Source of the DNA: Rhizophagus irregularis
Lineage: Eukaryota; Glomeromycota; Glomeromycetes; Glomerales; Glomeraceae
NCBI RefSeq assembly: GCF_026210795.1
Contig: NC_089435.1
Coordinates: forward strand, 2,046,001 to 2,110,000
DNA: 64,000 bases
Direction: 5' to 3'
How positions within the stretch are numbered: the first letter of the stretch is position 1; every line of letters starts with the position of its first letter. The notes under the pieces were generated by a model. The model saw nothing but the letters and a program-made list of their open reading frames with translations. It was not told the origin of the DNA and ran no database searches. Position numbers and translations under genes: made by a program. Below are positions 32,790 to 45,559 of this stretch, one piece after another.

Positions 32790-34095
32790 CACCTTATATT
32801 GTTCGTGTCATTTGTAAGAAATTCTTTTTTTTTTAAAAAAAAAAATTAGTAACGCGTTTATTTATTTATGAATCAAAAATATATATAAAAAAGATCACAT
32901 AAACATCAAAACACTTAGAAAACAAACTTTTTAAAAAAATTTACCCTCTATAACTAAAGTATTCGAACAAATACTAATATCTAAAGATCAAAAATTATAT
33001 TGTGTATGATCTAAATTCTTGTTAACTACGCTACTAAACTAATTTTACTATTTTTTTATATTTTTGATATTTTCTATGTTTAGAGACTTTTACTACTTTT
33101 TTCTTAATTTTTTTTAAAACTAATTCAAGGCTGAGTCTGGTTAAAGGCGCCCCACTTGAAATCAAAAACAAAAACAAGATTGTGAAAAATAAAAAAAAAG
33201 AAAACTAATAAAATTTTAATACATTAAAAAAAAAAACTCTATTTTTGATGGACATTTGTAAGAAATTCGTCGTCATCTATGTAATTAAAAAAATGGTGTT
33301 TGCGACTAACGTTTAGATTAGCCTGTATAAATTAATTTTGAATTGCTGATCCGTATTCTTTATAGTTAAGACCCGCTTGATCTGCTAGTCATGTTGTACA
33401 TCTAATCCAATTCCGGTTAATGAAATTTAATCGGAATTTTATTTTTTTCAACGATCTTTTACCAAATGGTTCTTTCTTTTTTTTCAAATTTCCTCTTTTC
33501 TCTTTCGAAACACCTTTTCTTTTCCTTTTTTAAAAATTTTTCGTTTTTTCCTCTTTTTTTTTTTATTCTTTTCCCATTTAGATTTGGTTTTTATTCCAAA
33601 GCTGAAAAATTATTATTTTTTTTTTATTAAATAACCTTTTAAGACTTATCAGATTATATTTTTTTGGTCTTTTTTACGACATATTAATTTTTTTTTGAAT
33701 TTTTTTTCGGTCTTTCTGGACTGAATCTTTTTTGGTACTTATTTTTTTTTAAAACCAATTCCTTTCTTTATCCTTTTTCTTTTTCTTTCGATTTTTTTTT
33801 ATTTTTTCTTTCTTTTGGCTTTTCGGTTTCTTTTTTCAACCCGATTTTTCTCTTTATTTCTCCCCACAATTTTTTTTTTTCGTTTTTATTTTTTCGAATT
33901 TTTTATATTTTTTTGTTTTTTTCCGGTTGGCTTTTTTTCCAATCCGAAAATTTTTTCCCTTTTCCTTTCTCGGTTTGGCTTTTTTTCTTTCAACCGAATT
34001 TTTTTTCCTGAATACATTCTTTCCCCATTTAGGTTTGGATCAGTGATCGGATCAATATTGCGGCGCCACGGCAATTGCCTTTTTTCCCGATAATA
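32790..34095 (+). repeat. T-rich / polypyrimidine tract
   Basis: From about 33430 to 34090 the plus strand is almost all T and C with TTTTTTCCGGTTGGCTTTTTTT-like phrases (in parts TTTCGGTTTGGCTTTTTTTC). It is strongly strand-asymmetric. Open frames (rich in F, S, L) are compositional. At 33340 TTGAATTGCTGATCCGT matches the end of the element at 1547. GATCAGTGATCGGATC and CGGCGCCACGGCAATTGCC at 34040-34078 are a small GC-richer patch. Confidence 0.6.
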
Positions 34096-34099
34096 ATAA

Positions 34100-37000
34100 T
34101 ATTTTTTTGCATCAAACTCAATAATAGACTAATATAATTAATTAATTATTTTTTGTAACAATAGATCGTTATAATTAATTTTTCTGGGGAATTTTTTTTT
34201 CATGATAATAAATCGTTATAATTAATTTTTCTGGGAATTTTTTTTCATATTAATTGTAGTGAGATATTTTTTTTTTAGAGGATGTTATTTTTTTCAATGT
34301 TACAATGGGATTTTTTAAGATAAATAAAAAAGATGTTTTTTATAACAATGTAACAATGTACTAATACAAAAATGTTTTCAGTACTGCAACATTTGTTTCG
34401 AGTGATAAATAAAATTTGCATTTAATAATAATATTTCATATACTACTGTATAACACTTGCATTGTTATTTGTATAATCATATAAATTGTGTAATTTATTA
34501 CATTTATTTCCTACTAACTCACTTTAATTTGTGTAATTCATTCAACTGTTGAATGAGAAAGTAATAATTTTATTATATAAGAAAATATTGGTATTATGAG
34601 AAAAGAAGATAATACAACAATGAATTTAAAAATAATTTCTTTTTTTTCCAAAAAATCCATCAGTTACGTTATAAGAAAAGTACAAGATGATGATGATTTA
34701 TTTAAAAGTAGCAAACTTAATATTAATGAATTTGTTGGAAAGGGAAATGTTGCTGACAAATTTAATATAAAATGTAGATACTTAAAAGCGGATAAGAGAA
34801 TTGATAATAAAGCGAAAAAAATCCATAAACGGATTCTTTTCTTACATTCAATAAATAACATCTATATAACTAAAAAAATTCAATGTCATGTTTAGACTAC
34901 CCCCTGTATAGATAATTTTGAATCGTGCAATGTGGTACGTCTGTGGATGATTTATTCCGTGTTAGTATAGCGTCCCTATATTATTATGGCTAAAAGAATT
35001 TTGATCGGTAAGTTCATTGCATGAACGTCGATCATCTATTGCCACCAAAATTTAATCATTCGTTGATTACTAATATTTATTATCTATCCTGTATAAATAA
35101 TAATTGTGAATTGTGTAATGTGCGGTCTGTCTGCTCCTGATCTATTCCATAATAATATAGGTTTTTTATTTCTTTTAGCTCTCTATATTATAGTTAAAAA
35201 TAATTAATTAGTGAATGCTGATGTCCAAAATATTATATTCTTTTTGGTTAGATTGATAGTTCGAGAGGTTGACCAGCAGTTGGGTTGACCCAAAATATTT
35301 GGTTACTAATATTTATTCTTTTTTTCTAAATAGTTTTTAAAACCCGATTTTAATTTATTCCTTCATTTATTTTAATTAAAATACCATTAAATTCTAAGAA
35401 TTTTTTTTTAGCATTTTTAGTATTTTTCTTATTACTGATTTTTTTTCTATTTTAGTTTTAGTAATGTTTTTTATCCTTATCGATAATAATTTCTTTTAGT
35501 AATTTTCTGATATTCTTTTCCTTTTAGTTTTAGTAATATTTTCTTTTTTAGTATAGACTTTTTCCCGATTTTTTCTTAGTAATGTTTTAAATTTTTTAGT
35601 ATATTGTATCTCCCCGATGATAATTTTTTTTTAGATCATATTTATCTCATTTTTTTATCGATCATATTGTATCTCCCCGATAACAATAGGCCTTTCTTTA
35701 ATTTATTTTACTTTTTTTTTTTACAATGGATCGGAATTTGTTTTCATTTAGTAATTTTTTTTTATATTTAGAAATTTTTTTTATTTTTTAAAAATTTTTT
35801 TTCCAACAATAGATCGGACTTCGCCCTTTCTTTATGTTCGGTAACTGACATTTACTAATCTTAATTGGTAATAGTTAGTTCCGGTTATAAAAAAAATTTA
35901 CTTTTTTTTTGCTTCCCGGTAACTGTCGTCATTCTAATACTTAAGTAAGAATATATATATCTTTGTAACAATAGATTTGATAAGTGAAATTTTTTTTTGA
36001 TATAAATTTTTATTTTAAACAATAGATTACTATGATATAATCTCTGTAATAATACATTCGTATGATGGTATTCTTGGTGATGAGAAATTTATTTATTTTT
36101 TTTGTAACAATTAATTATTCATTATTCTAATATAATAATCATATTGTAAATATAAATTACTATATGTTCAGTATTATACAATGTCTTCTTGAAATTAAAT
36201 TCTTAGTCTAATATTAAATATAACTACTTCAGTCTTTTCTTAACATGCAAAAAATTTTTTTAATGTGTAAAAGAATTTTTCTATATAAAAATTTTTTCTA
36301 GGGTACTGACTACCTTTCAGAACCCTTTCTTAGGCTTTTTTTTCACCTTTTTAAATTTTTATTTTATTTACTTCATATCACCGGGTGTGATCATCACCGT
36401 TGGCCGGAATTATCAATTTTTACCGGCATTTTATTTTTTTAATGCTGGTCGATCATAATAATTTCAGTCACCGGTGATAGTTAGAAAAATTCTAATTTTA
36501 TTATTTATTTTATTTTGAATTTTCAATTCTTCAAATTTCTAATTACAAACAAAATTTAGTATTATATAAGTAACAAAATTTCTAAACATAAATCAGATTT
36601 TTCTTTACAATACATACACTATAATATGCAATTAATATATATCCTGGCGCAGCGTGACAGGTTACGACTAGTATTAACTTAAAGACCGTGCCAACTTGAT
36701 TCCTGACGCCACCCTAGTTAAGATTTATAAAATTTTTACAAGGTATATATTACAATCTTAAAGAACTTTTTAATAAATGACTGTAAAAAAGGAATAATAG
36801 AAAATAGTTACATATCGTACATAAGGTTTTAAAAGATTATTCAAATTAACATTTTTTTGTTTAGTTCCTTTATTGGCATGAAATTGAATGTAAAAAATGA
36901 ACTTGCTTAATTGATATTTTAATTTATGAAAATTTAATTGAATAAAATACTGGCAAAAATACTTATAATCTTAATGTGAAAAAACAAACAAGTTTAATTT
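34100..37000. other. AT-rich intergenic region with small direct repeats
   Basis: TCGTTATAATTAATTTTTCT-GGG repeats twice at 34160-34235. Two diverged ~190-bp units start near 34905 and 35090 (CTGTATA.ATAAT, TTGTGAAT.GTG.AATGTG, GATYTATTCC.T, CTCTATATTATAG). An ATG frame of 99 codons at 34596-34895 (Lys-rich; MRKEDNTTMNLKIISFFSKK) is the only ORF of note and is unrecognised; confidence that it is a gene is about 0.2. A GC-richer patch at 36650-36715 (CCTGGCGCAGCGTGACAGG) is unexplained. Confidence 0.4.
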
Positions 37001-37030
37001 TGCAATTTTTTTATTATAGATAAAAATGAC

Positions 37031-37083
37031 GGTGGTCAAATGGTCGGTCAGAGTCTTTGATCTACTGACCGACCGTTGTGACC
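37031..37083. repeat. Inverted repeat upstream of the Sel1-kinase locus
   Basis: GGTGGTCAAATGGTCGGTCAG (37031-37051) pairs with CTGACCGACCGTTGTGACC (37065-37083): a 10-bp perfect inner stem and an imperfect outer stem around a 13-nt loop. It ends 167 bp before the ATG at 37250. It may be a foldback element or a regulatory site; nothing shows which. Confidence 0.6.
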
Positions 37084-37249
37084 CATAGTTGGAATTTCTC
37101 AATGCAGATCAGTGCATACTCATTTAAATATTCCTTTTTGGTAGCTCATTCATGGATATATTGAATAAGAAAAAAAAATTTTTTTTATCTAAAAAAAGCT
37201 TGTCAAAAAAAATTATTATTTCCCATAAAACAAATTTCTAAAATAACAA

Positions 37250-40200
37250 ATGGAAACTGAATTTAATGAATCAAATATCTTAGATAAAAATACTGATACA
37301 ATAAATACCAAAAATTGCTTGTATTGCAATACAATTTTTACTGAAAAATTATGGTGTAAAGAATGCATTAATTCTTTAGAAAAATTGGCAGAAAATGGTG
37401 ACAAAGAAGCAATGTATAGTTTAGCCATATTTTATAACAATGGAGAAGAGATAGAAAGGAATTTAGAAAAAGCCTTTTATTGGTATCAAAAAGCAGTAGA
37501 AAATGGTAATGAAAAGGCATTGTTTAATTTAGCTAATAGTTACTATAATGGAGAAGGAACAGAAAAGAATTTAGAAAAAGCCTTTCATTGGTATCAAAAA
37601 GCAGTAGAAAATGGGGTTAAAGAAGCAATGCTTAATTTGGCCATATGTTATGAAAATGGAAAAGGGACAGAAAAGAATTTAGAGAAAGCCTTTTATTGGT
37701 ATCAAAAAGCAGTAGAGAATAGTGGAGAAGAAGCAATGTTTAATTTAGCCATATGTTATGAAAATGGAGAAGGAACAGAAAAGAATTTAGATAAAGCTTT
37801 TTATTGGTATCAAAAGGCAGCAGAAAATGGTAATAAATATGCAATGTTTAATTTAGCTAATAGTTATTATAATGGAGAAGGAGCAGAAAAGAATTTAGAA
37901 AAAGCCTTTCATTGGTATCAAAAAGCAGCAGAAAAAGGTGATAAAGTAGTAATGTTTAATTTAGACAGTAGCTATCATAGTGGAGAAGGAATGGGAAAGA
38001 ATTTAGAAAAAGCTTTTTATTGGTATCAAAAAGCAGCAGAAAAAAATTATATTAAAGCAATGCTTTATTTATCTATATGTTATGAAAATGGAAAAGGAAC
38101 AGAAAAGGATTTAGAAAAAGCTTTTTATTGGTATCAAAAAGCAGCAGAAAATGGTGAAGAACAAGCAATGTTTAATTTAGCCAATAGCTATTATAATGGA
38201 AAAGGAGCAGAAAAGAATTTAGAAAAAGCCTTTTATTGGTATCAAAAAGCAGTAGAAAATGGGGTTAAAGAAGCAATGTTTAATTTAGCCATATGTTATA
38301 AAAATGGAAAAGGAACAGAAAAGAATTTAGAAAAAGCCTTTCATTGGTATCAAAAAGCAGCAAGAAAAGGTGATAAAGCAGCAATGTTTAATTTAGCCAA
38401 TAGCTATTATAAAGGAGAAGGAATAGGAACAAATTCAGAAAAAGCCTTTTATTGGTATCAAAAATCAGCAGAAAAAAATTATATTAAAGCAATGCTTTAT
38501 TTAGCCATATGTTATAAAAATGGAAAAAAAACAGAAGAGAATTTAGAAAAAGCCTTTTATTGGTATCAAAAATTGGCAGAAAATGGTAATAAAAATGCAA
38601 TGAATAATTTAGCCATATGCTATGAAGATGGAGAAGGAACAGAAAAGAATTTAGAAAAAGCTTTTTATTGGTATCAAAAGGCAGCAGAAAATTATGATAA
38701 AGATTCATTGCTTATTAATTTAGCCAATAGCTATTATAATGGAGAAGGAACAGAAAAGAATTTAGATAAAGCTTTTTATTGGTATCAAAAAGCAGCAGAA
38801 AATGGCAATGAAGGTGCAATGAATAATTTAGCCATATGTTATGAAAATGGAGTAGGAACAGAAAAGAATTTAGAAAAAGCCTTTTATTGGTATCAAAAAG
38901 CAGCAGAAAATGGCAATGAAGATGCAATAAATAATTTAGGTGTATGTTATTATAATGGAGAAGGAGCAGAAAAGAATTTAGAAAAAGCCTTTCATTGGTA
39001 TCAAAAAGCAGCAGAAAATGGCAATGAAGATGCAATGAATAATTTAGGTGTATGTTATGAAAATGGAGAAGGAACAGAAAAGAATTTAGAAAAAGCCTTT
39101 TGTTGGTATCAAAAAGCAGCAGAACATGGTAATAAATATGCTATGAATAATTTAGCCATATGTTATGAAAATGGAGTAGGGACAGAAAAGAATTTAGAAA
39201 AAGCCTTTGCTTGGGATCAAAAATTGGCAGAAAATGGTGATAAAGATGCAATGAATAATTTAGGTGTATGTTATGAAAATGGAGTAGGAACAGAAAAGAA
39301 TTTAGAAAAAGCCTTTTATTGGTATCAAAAATCAGCAGAAAATGGTGATAAAGATGCAACAAATAATCTAGGTGTATGTTATGAAAATGGAAAAAGAACA
39401 GTAAAGAATTTAGAAAAAGTCTTTTATTGGTGTCAAAAATTGGCAGAAAATGGTAATAAAGATGCAATGAATAATTTAGCCATATGTTATGAAGATGGAG
39501 AAGGAACAGAAAAGAATTTAGAAAAAGCTTTTTATTGGTATCAAAAAGCAGCAGAAAATGGCAATGAAGGTGCAATGTTTAATTCAGCCATATGCTATGA
39601 AAATGGAGAAGGAACGGAAAAGAATTTAGAAAAAGCCTTTTATTGGTATCAAAAAGCAGTAGAAAATGGTAATAAAGATGCAATGAATAATTTAGCCATA
39701 TGTTATGAAAATGGAGTAGGAACAGAAAAGAATTTAGAAAAAGCCTTTATTGGTATCAAAAAGCAGCAGAAAATGGTGATAAAGATGCAATGAATAATTT
39801 AGGTGTATGTTATGAAAATGGAAAAAGAACAGTAAAGAATTTGTATAAAGCTTTTTATTGGTATCAAAAAGCAGCAGAAAAAAATTACAGTAAAGCAATG
39901 CTTTATTTAGCTATATGTTATGAAAATGGAGAAGGAACAGAAAAAAGTTTAGAAAAAGCCTTTTATTGGTATCAAAAAGCAGCAGAAAATGGCGAAAAAG
40001 AAGCAATGTTTAATTTAGCCAGTAGCTATTATAATAATTATGATGTAGAAAAAATGGAACAGAATACAGAAAAAGCCTTTTATTGGTATCAAAAAGCAGC
40101 AGAAAATGGTTATGAAAGAGCAATGTTTAATTTAGCCAATATCTATTATTGGAAATGGAATAGAAAAGAATTTAGAACAAGCCTTTTATTGGTACCAACA

Positions 40201-41697
40201 AGCAGCAGAAAATGGTTATACTGAAGCAATGATTAATTTAGCTATATGTTATGAAAATGGAAAAGGTACAGAAAAGAATTTAGAAAAGGCTTTTTATTGG
40301 TACCAAAAAGTAGCAGAAAATAATAATGTAAATACTAAAAATGAAGCCGAATGTGTAATGAATGCAATCAACCATATACTGATTACCAGTGGTGGTGCCA
40401 GCAATGCAATACTAAACGATTTCAACAAGATTTTTCAAATTGGACTAGTAAAAATGAATTTATTGATAAATTTATTCAAGAAGCACAACTAAATGCTAAA
40501 AATAGTTACGAAATTTTAGAGTGGATACCTTATAATAAATTGTCAAATATTAATTATTATGATAAAGGAGGATTTAGTGAAATTCATAAAGCTACCTGGT
40601 CAAATGGACCTATTTATAGTTGGAATTTTGATAAACAACAATGGAATAGACAATTAGATTATGAGGTCATTCTTAAAACACTTAATAATTCATCAAGTTT
40701 AGATAGCAAATTTCTTGATGAGGTATAGTACTTATATTTAATAGTATATTTTATTTTCTTTTGCAAAAATTTAATAATTTTTTTATCATTTATATAGTGG
40801 AAATATCATTATAATTGTCAGAAAAAATCATTTTCAAAATTTATTCAATTCTTTGGATTTACCCAAGATCCAAAGAATTTAAATTATATAATAATAATGA
40901 GTTATGCAAAAAAAGGAAGTTTGAGAAAATGTTTACCTGATATAATTAAATTTAAATGGAAAGAAAGGTTACAATTATTGAAAAAAATTATATTAGGACT
41001 TAAAGTAATTCATGAATCAAATTTAACTCATGGTGATTTTCATGATGGTAATATTCTATTATCAGATAATTACAATGAATTATTTATTATTGATTTAGGA
41101 TTGTGCAAACCTATAAGTGATTTACAAGATTCTAATAATAAAGTTAATGAAATTTACGGAGTTTTACCTTATATGGCGCCTGAAATATTGAGAAAAAAGT
41201 CTTATACTCCAGCAAGTGATATTTATAGTTTTTCAATGATAATGTGGGAGTTTACATCAGGTATTCCTCCATTTAGTCATAAAGCACATGATCATCACCT
41301 TATCTTAAGTATTTGTAAAGAAGGAAGACGCCCTGAAATTATAAAAAATACTCCAAAATGCTATATAGATTTAATGAAAAAATGTTGGGATTTAGATCCT
41401 TCCAATAGACCAACCATAATAATGCTTGAATATACAATATCTGAATGGATTAGATGTATTAATGAATATTATGAAATAAACAGGGATGGAAAATATAAAT
41501 TTGAAGCACCTAATATTGAGAATCAATTAAAAAATGATATGTTGGAATTTGTAGCAGCAAACAAAGCTATATTAGAAGGACAAGCAAGTACTTCTACTAT
41601 ACAATATCATTCACAAGCATATTATACAAGTCGCAGATTTACTGAAATTTCAGTTCAAGAAGAGTCTCAGGGCTTTGATTGTATGATTGAAGATTAA
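37250..41697 (+). pseudogene. Sel1-repeat / TKL-like kinase chimera with three frameshifts
   Basis: The ATG at 37250 opens a ribbon CLYCNTIFTEKLWCKEC, then about 27 Sel1 repeats of 36 aa (NLEKAFYWYQKAAENGN...AMNNLAICYENGEGTEK). A second ribbon follows (CNECNQPYTDYQWWCQQC, from 40354), then a kinase: GGFSEIHKATW, VILKTL, THGDFHDGNILL (HGD for HRD), IDLGLCKP (DLG for DFG), YMAPEIL, and CWDLDPSNRPT. One intron, 40723-40797 (GTATAG...TATATAG, phase 0), splits the kinase as in its relatives. Frames change near 39748 (TTTT to TTT), 40150 (two bases lost) and 40345. Sel1 repeats are scaffolds; TKL kinases of this type are signalling enzymes. The order Sel1 before kinase, with a full kinase-type ribbon in the middle, suggests two genes joined. 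The frameshifts may be real or homopolymer errors. Confidence 0.8.
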
Positions 41698-42326
41698 TAA
41701 TTCTATTATTTATTTATTCTTAATTATTTAACAATTATTTTATAGAAACATTATTATTATGTACTTTTACAGTTTTTACAATAAAGTAAAAAGATTAAAT
41801 ATTATTAAATACAAGCATGATAATTATTGAAACAATGTTTATTTATATTTTTATTTTCATTTGCAGTTTGTTACTAGTATTATTACATGCCATGATGTGT
41901 ATTGATGTGTTAAATATTATTTTTTTTTTATTAATAATTGATTGGCTACCAATTACAAAATAATAAAATATTATCTAGAGAGGAGCTATATTGCGTCTTC
42001 ATTAAAATGAAATATTTCTAACTCTATCCCTCCTGCTGTGAATTCCTTTTTCCCAAAGAATATTGGGAATGAACAAATCTCATTAGCATTAGTTATGAAA
42101 AGCACCTGATCTCGCAAAGAAAGATTGGCTAATAAAACTTCACCGTAGTACTGGTATACAAAAAGTACTTTACATCTAAAAGTAGATTTGAAGTACGTCC
42201 CATCTGCCAATACTTACCATTGCTACATATTGCTAATAATGAGATTGCTTCATATAAAATGTCATGTGTAAAATGACTTATTAGTAATATTTGCATATTT
42301 ACATATATGTCTAGCATTATGAAACT
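41698..42326. other. Intergenic; unrecognised minus-strand ORF
   Basis: Mostly AT-rich. 42210-41986 is open on the minus strand for 74 codons (MADGTYFKSTFRCKVLFVYQ..., ending EIFHFNEDAI) with mixed composition; I recognise nothing and give it about 0.25 as a gene remnant. Confidence 0.35.
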
Positions 42327-42355
42327 TGTGGTCACGAGTGTCTCATCAATAAAAT
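42327..42355 (+). promoter_or_regulatory. F-box-family upstream block (partial)
   Basis: TGTGGTCACGAGTGTCTCAT then CAATAAAAT; the TTTTAGATTATCTATTGCGC half found in the other two copies is missing. It lies upstream of the ruined F-box copy. Confidence 0.5.
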
Positions 42356-42514
42356 ATACATCGTCCATCTTTTTTTTTTTGCTCCAAACTTCCATTTTCA
42401 CAACCTGAAAAAAAATTTCTTCTTATACTCGATAAAAGAAAAAATTTAATCTGCCTGTAACAATGTCACATGCAATCGATCATAATTTTAGTAAATCGAC
42501 TATCTAACTAGATA

Positions 42515-43736
42515 GTCAAATAATATTTTGCAAAATGACAGTATATCACTTTATTCATTTCTTTTAGTTAACAAAATTCGGTATGAGGTAGCAGTACCAG
42601 TATTATGGAAAATTCCTGAAAGAATTCCTTTAACTAAAAAAGCAGAGAGTATATTATTATATTATTTAACGTTATGTTTTCACATTTATCATAAGACTCA
42701 AGAGATATTTTGAAGAAACAAGAAATAAACGATTTTTTCACAGAAGCTTATCGACCACCTTCATTTAATTACATTAATTTATGGAAACATTTAGATTTAA
42801 AACTTTTAGAAAATATGATTAGATTAGGAAATGACAAAGAATAAAACATTAATATTTTAATGAACGAATTATTAAAATTATTTATTAACAAAAATAAAGA
42901 ATTCATATCATTATTTATTCCATTTAATTTTAAATATCAAATATACGATATTTCATGGGCAGAAGAATGGTTTTCAAATCTTCTTGTGATGACAATAATA
43001 AAAATATTGTAAAGGGATTAACTATATCAGCTAAATCAATTAAAAAATTCATATATTATCTTACAAATTTTGATTATAATTATATTTCTGCAAGCTCAAG
43101 ATTAATTGAAAATCAAAATGACTTGAACGAAATTCGTTATAATGATGTATTATAATTCGAAGTTATTGAAAAATCACTAATTAAAAAAGCAGATATTATT
43201 CAACATCTACAAATATGTTAGAGATTTAAAGATGAATTTCTTTCATGTTTGTAAATTTAAGAAGTTTAAAAATGAATATACCTTTCTTATTTAAATACAA
43301 TAGTAATATAAATTTGTGTCATTTGGAGAACACATCTTCACCTGGTTTGAAAGTTTTAAAAGCTAATCTTAACTCGCATCTAAATTTGATTGTGAGGTTT
43401 ATTAAAATAAAAGACTTATCCAAGCAATTTATCAGGATCGTCCGATGATAGTGAAAGGTTATTGATTAAATGTCAAAATTTAAATGGATTAATTTTTAGA
43501 ATGAAATGTCTTTTCAATATAAAAGTTTATTTAAAGTATTAATTAGACCATCACCAATAAATTTGTATAATTTTAAATTTTTTGATCGAAATTATGGACC
43601 TAAAGTTATTACAAATCAGTCTAGCGAGTTTCATGTCCGATTATCCGCTATAGGTAGGAGAATTGAAAGCTAATAAAGGAATATAAAGTAAAAGGAATAG
43701 TTCAAAAATTTGACTTTGATTATTTTTATTTATTAG
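42515..43736 (+). pseudogene. F-box/leucine-rich protein pseudogene
   Basis: It aligns along its length with the intact copy at 29449: CAAAATGACAGTATATCACT, GAGGTAGCAGTACCAGTATT, AAAGCAGAGAGTATATTATT and, at the end, AAAGGAATAGTTCAAAAA before TATTTTTATTTATTAG. The start codon and first ~12 codons are gone, and stops and frame changes occur throughout (an insertion after TATTATATTATTTAACG near 42657, a TAA near 42842, and a large loss after 43435). It is clearly dead and older than the single-frameshift copy at 21777. Confidence 0.85.
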
Positions 43737-43951
43737 CCGCAAATATTGACAAAACTGCATAAAGCTCAATGAATAATACTATTAAAAATTTTTTTATAGT
43801 TATATAATTAATATCTAATTGCACATAAAAAAGGAACTTCTACGCTCAAGTTGATTGTAAACACATGTATTTTCAAATTATTGTATAGTAAAACCAAATA
43901 ATTTTATTGTTCCTATTGCTTTGTGTAGAAAAAATACCATAAAATTAACAT

Positions 43952-45475
43952 TTAAAGGGTAAACCAATCCGCCGGTATGATTTGAAATATTTCATATTCT
44001 TCCACAAAAAATATATCAGTAGTTTCTCTGATTTGTTTTTCGTAATTATTATTATAACAATTACCAAAGTCTCCAAATAAAGCAAGGTCACCAATACCAA
44101 ATACTGGACCACTATTATAATGGTTAAGTATAGCAAATTTTTCATATTTTACACGACTCAAAGTATAAATTTCAATATTATCATTGTTGTTAAACGAGAA
44201 TATAAAACTATCTTTAGTAGATTTATAATCCTTTTCACAAATTGCATCATATCCACCAGATTCCCATGCAATTGGATTATATCCTCCAAGAATTTCATTA
44301 CTATCTTTCACTTTAATTATCGTTATAGTATGAAATTTATTATCACAGATTTCATGAAATTTTTCACGTGTAAATCCATCACGAGATCCACGAAATAACA
44401 ATTTAAATTTGTACGCATTTTTTATCTCATCTATAATGTTTAATCTATCAATCCATTTTATAATTATTTTAGCGTGTTGAATTGTAATGATTTTGGAATC
44501 AATATTAATTTCCTTAATAGTCGTACAAGGAGGTTTTGAATCTTTAATTGGTTGACTGTCAAGATTCATAAAATATTTTAATAAATCATCATATAATAAT
44601 TCCTTTGGCAAAACCTTTCTGTAAGGTAATACTTTGTCCGAAAATTCTCGAGAAGTTAAATTATGAAATTTTATAAATGGAATACACTGGCGGATATTAT
44701 TTTTTAAAGTTTTGAAATCTTCTTTTGAAAAATTTGTAAGGTCAGAAGGAAATTCTGGATTTTGAGCATATCCCCATTTAAGAACATATTCCCATACTTG
44801 AATTTCGCTCATTTGAAGATTTTCACTTTGAATAATTAAGACCAAAAGTTTTTCCGGAATTGATGAGAAATTTGGTGATTTAAATATCTTGTTTGGATTT
44901 TTGGTTATTAAATTAGTACAAAAATTTTGAAGCTCCAAGAAAGAATCGTTCCCAAAACTTATTTGATATATCAAATTAAAATTTTGTTCCATCCAATTTG
45001 TCTTAGTTTCAATCAAAAAGGATTGTATATAAGTGATTAATTCATGAAGACCAAATTCACTTCCAGTAAGCAAGATTCTAATTATATCCGAAGCATCATA
45101 TTCATTCAAAGAAATTTTTCCACTATAAATATATCTAAGATAATAAAAAAGCGTAAATTTAAATATTAATTAAACAATCATATTTTAAATTTAATCTTGT
45201 ATCATTCCTATTTCTTACCCTAAGATTATTTGAAAAGCTTCAGGCAAAACATTTGGTAATTTTATATGAACCAAAGTTCCATCACTTTTCTTTTTATTTG
45301 TTGACAACATTCTTCGTAGATACGTGGAACGATAATATAAGATTACCATATGAGCACGAAATATCTTTATATACGGGTCATTACCAACTTCAATAGTAAC
45401 ATCATAATATTCTTCATCATTTAAAATTTCAAGTAAATTTTGTGATAATTTTGGTAAAAGTTTATTATCGTCCAT
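43952..45475 (-). CDS. BTB-BACK-TLDc domain protein (479 aa)
   Basis: The coding sequence is complement(43952..45134, 45219..45475); intron 45218-45135 is 84 nt (GTAAGA...TATCTTAG). 257 + 1183 nt give 480 codons. BTB about 15-110 (YYDVTIEVGNDPYIKIFRAH), BACK-like about 125-265, TLDc about 300-472 (FRGSRDGFTREKFHEICDNK, EILGGYNPIAWESGGYD). Two oddities: the codon at the junction gives Gly (ILG|YIY) where siblings have Arg, and the usual end FQII(R) runs on for PADWFTL because the normal stop is lost. Adaptor function is inferred. It is closest to 60875-62371, with which it shares the longer SGxYxxICExxYxSTKDS loop in TLDc. Confidence 0.88.
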
Positions 45476-45520
45476 GACTTATTATAAATTTAAAAGAAAA
45501 AGAACTTTAATTTTGTGAAC

Positions 45521-45557
45521 GGTTAACCTTAAATAATTGTTGCTGCAGCTTACTAAT
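45521..45557 (-). promoter_or_regulatory. BTB-family promoter block (weak TATA)
   Basis: Minus strand TTAGTAAGCTGCAGCAACA then ATTATTTAAGGTTAACC, about 50 nt before the ATG at 45475. The GCTGCAGCA and AAGGTTAACC parts are kept; TATATA has become TTATTT. Confidence 0.5.
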
Positions 45558-45559
45558 CC

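Noticed and set aside
33815-34093. 92-codon Phe-rich ORF in the T-rich tract
   Set aside because: Made of poly-T codons; compositional, no domain, no start context.
36650-36715. Possible tRNA or tRNA-derived SINE (TGGCGCAGCGTGACAGG resembles an A box)
   Set aside because: No B box at the right distance and no cloverleaf that I could draw.
38484-39575. Long minus-strand frames rich in LHLHCHFLLLF
   Set aside because: They are the reverse complement of the Sel1 repeat array; their repeats follow the 108-bp period of the sense gene.
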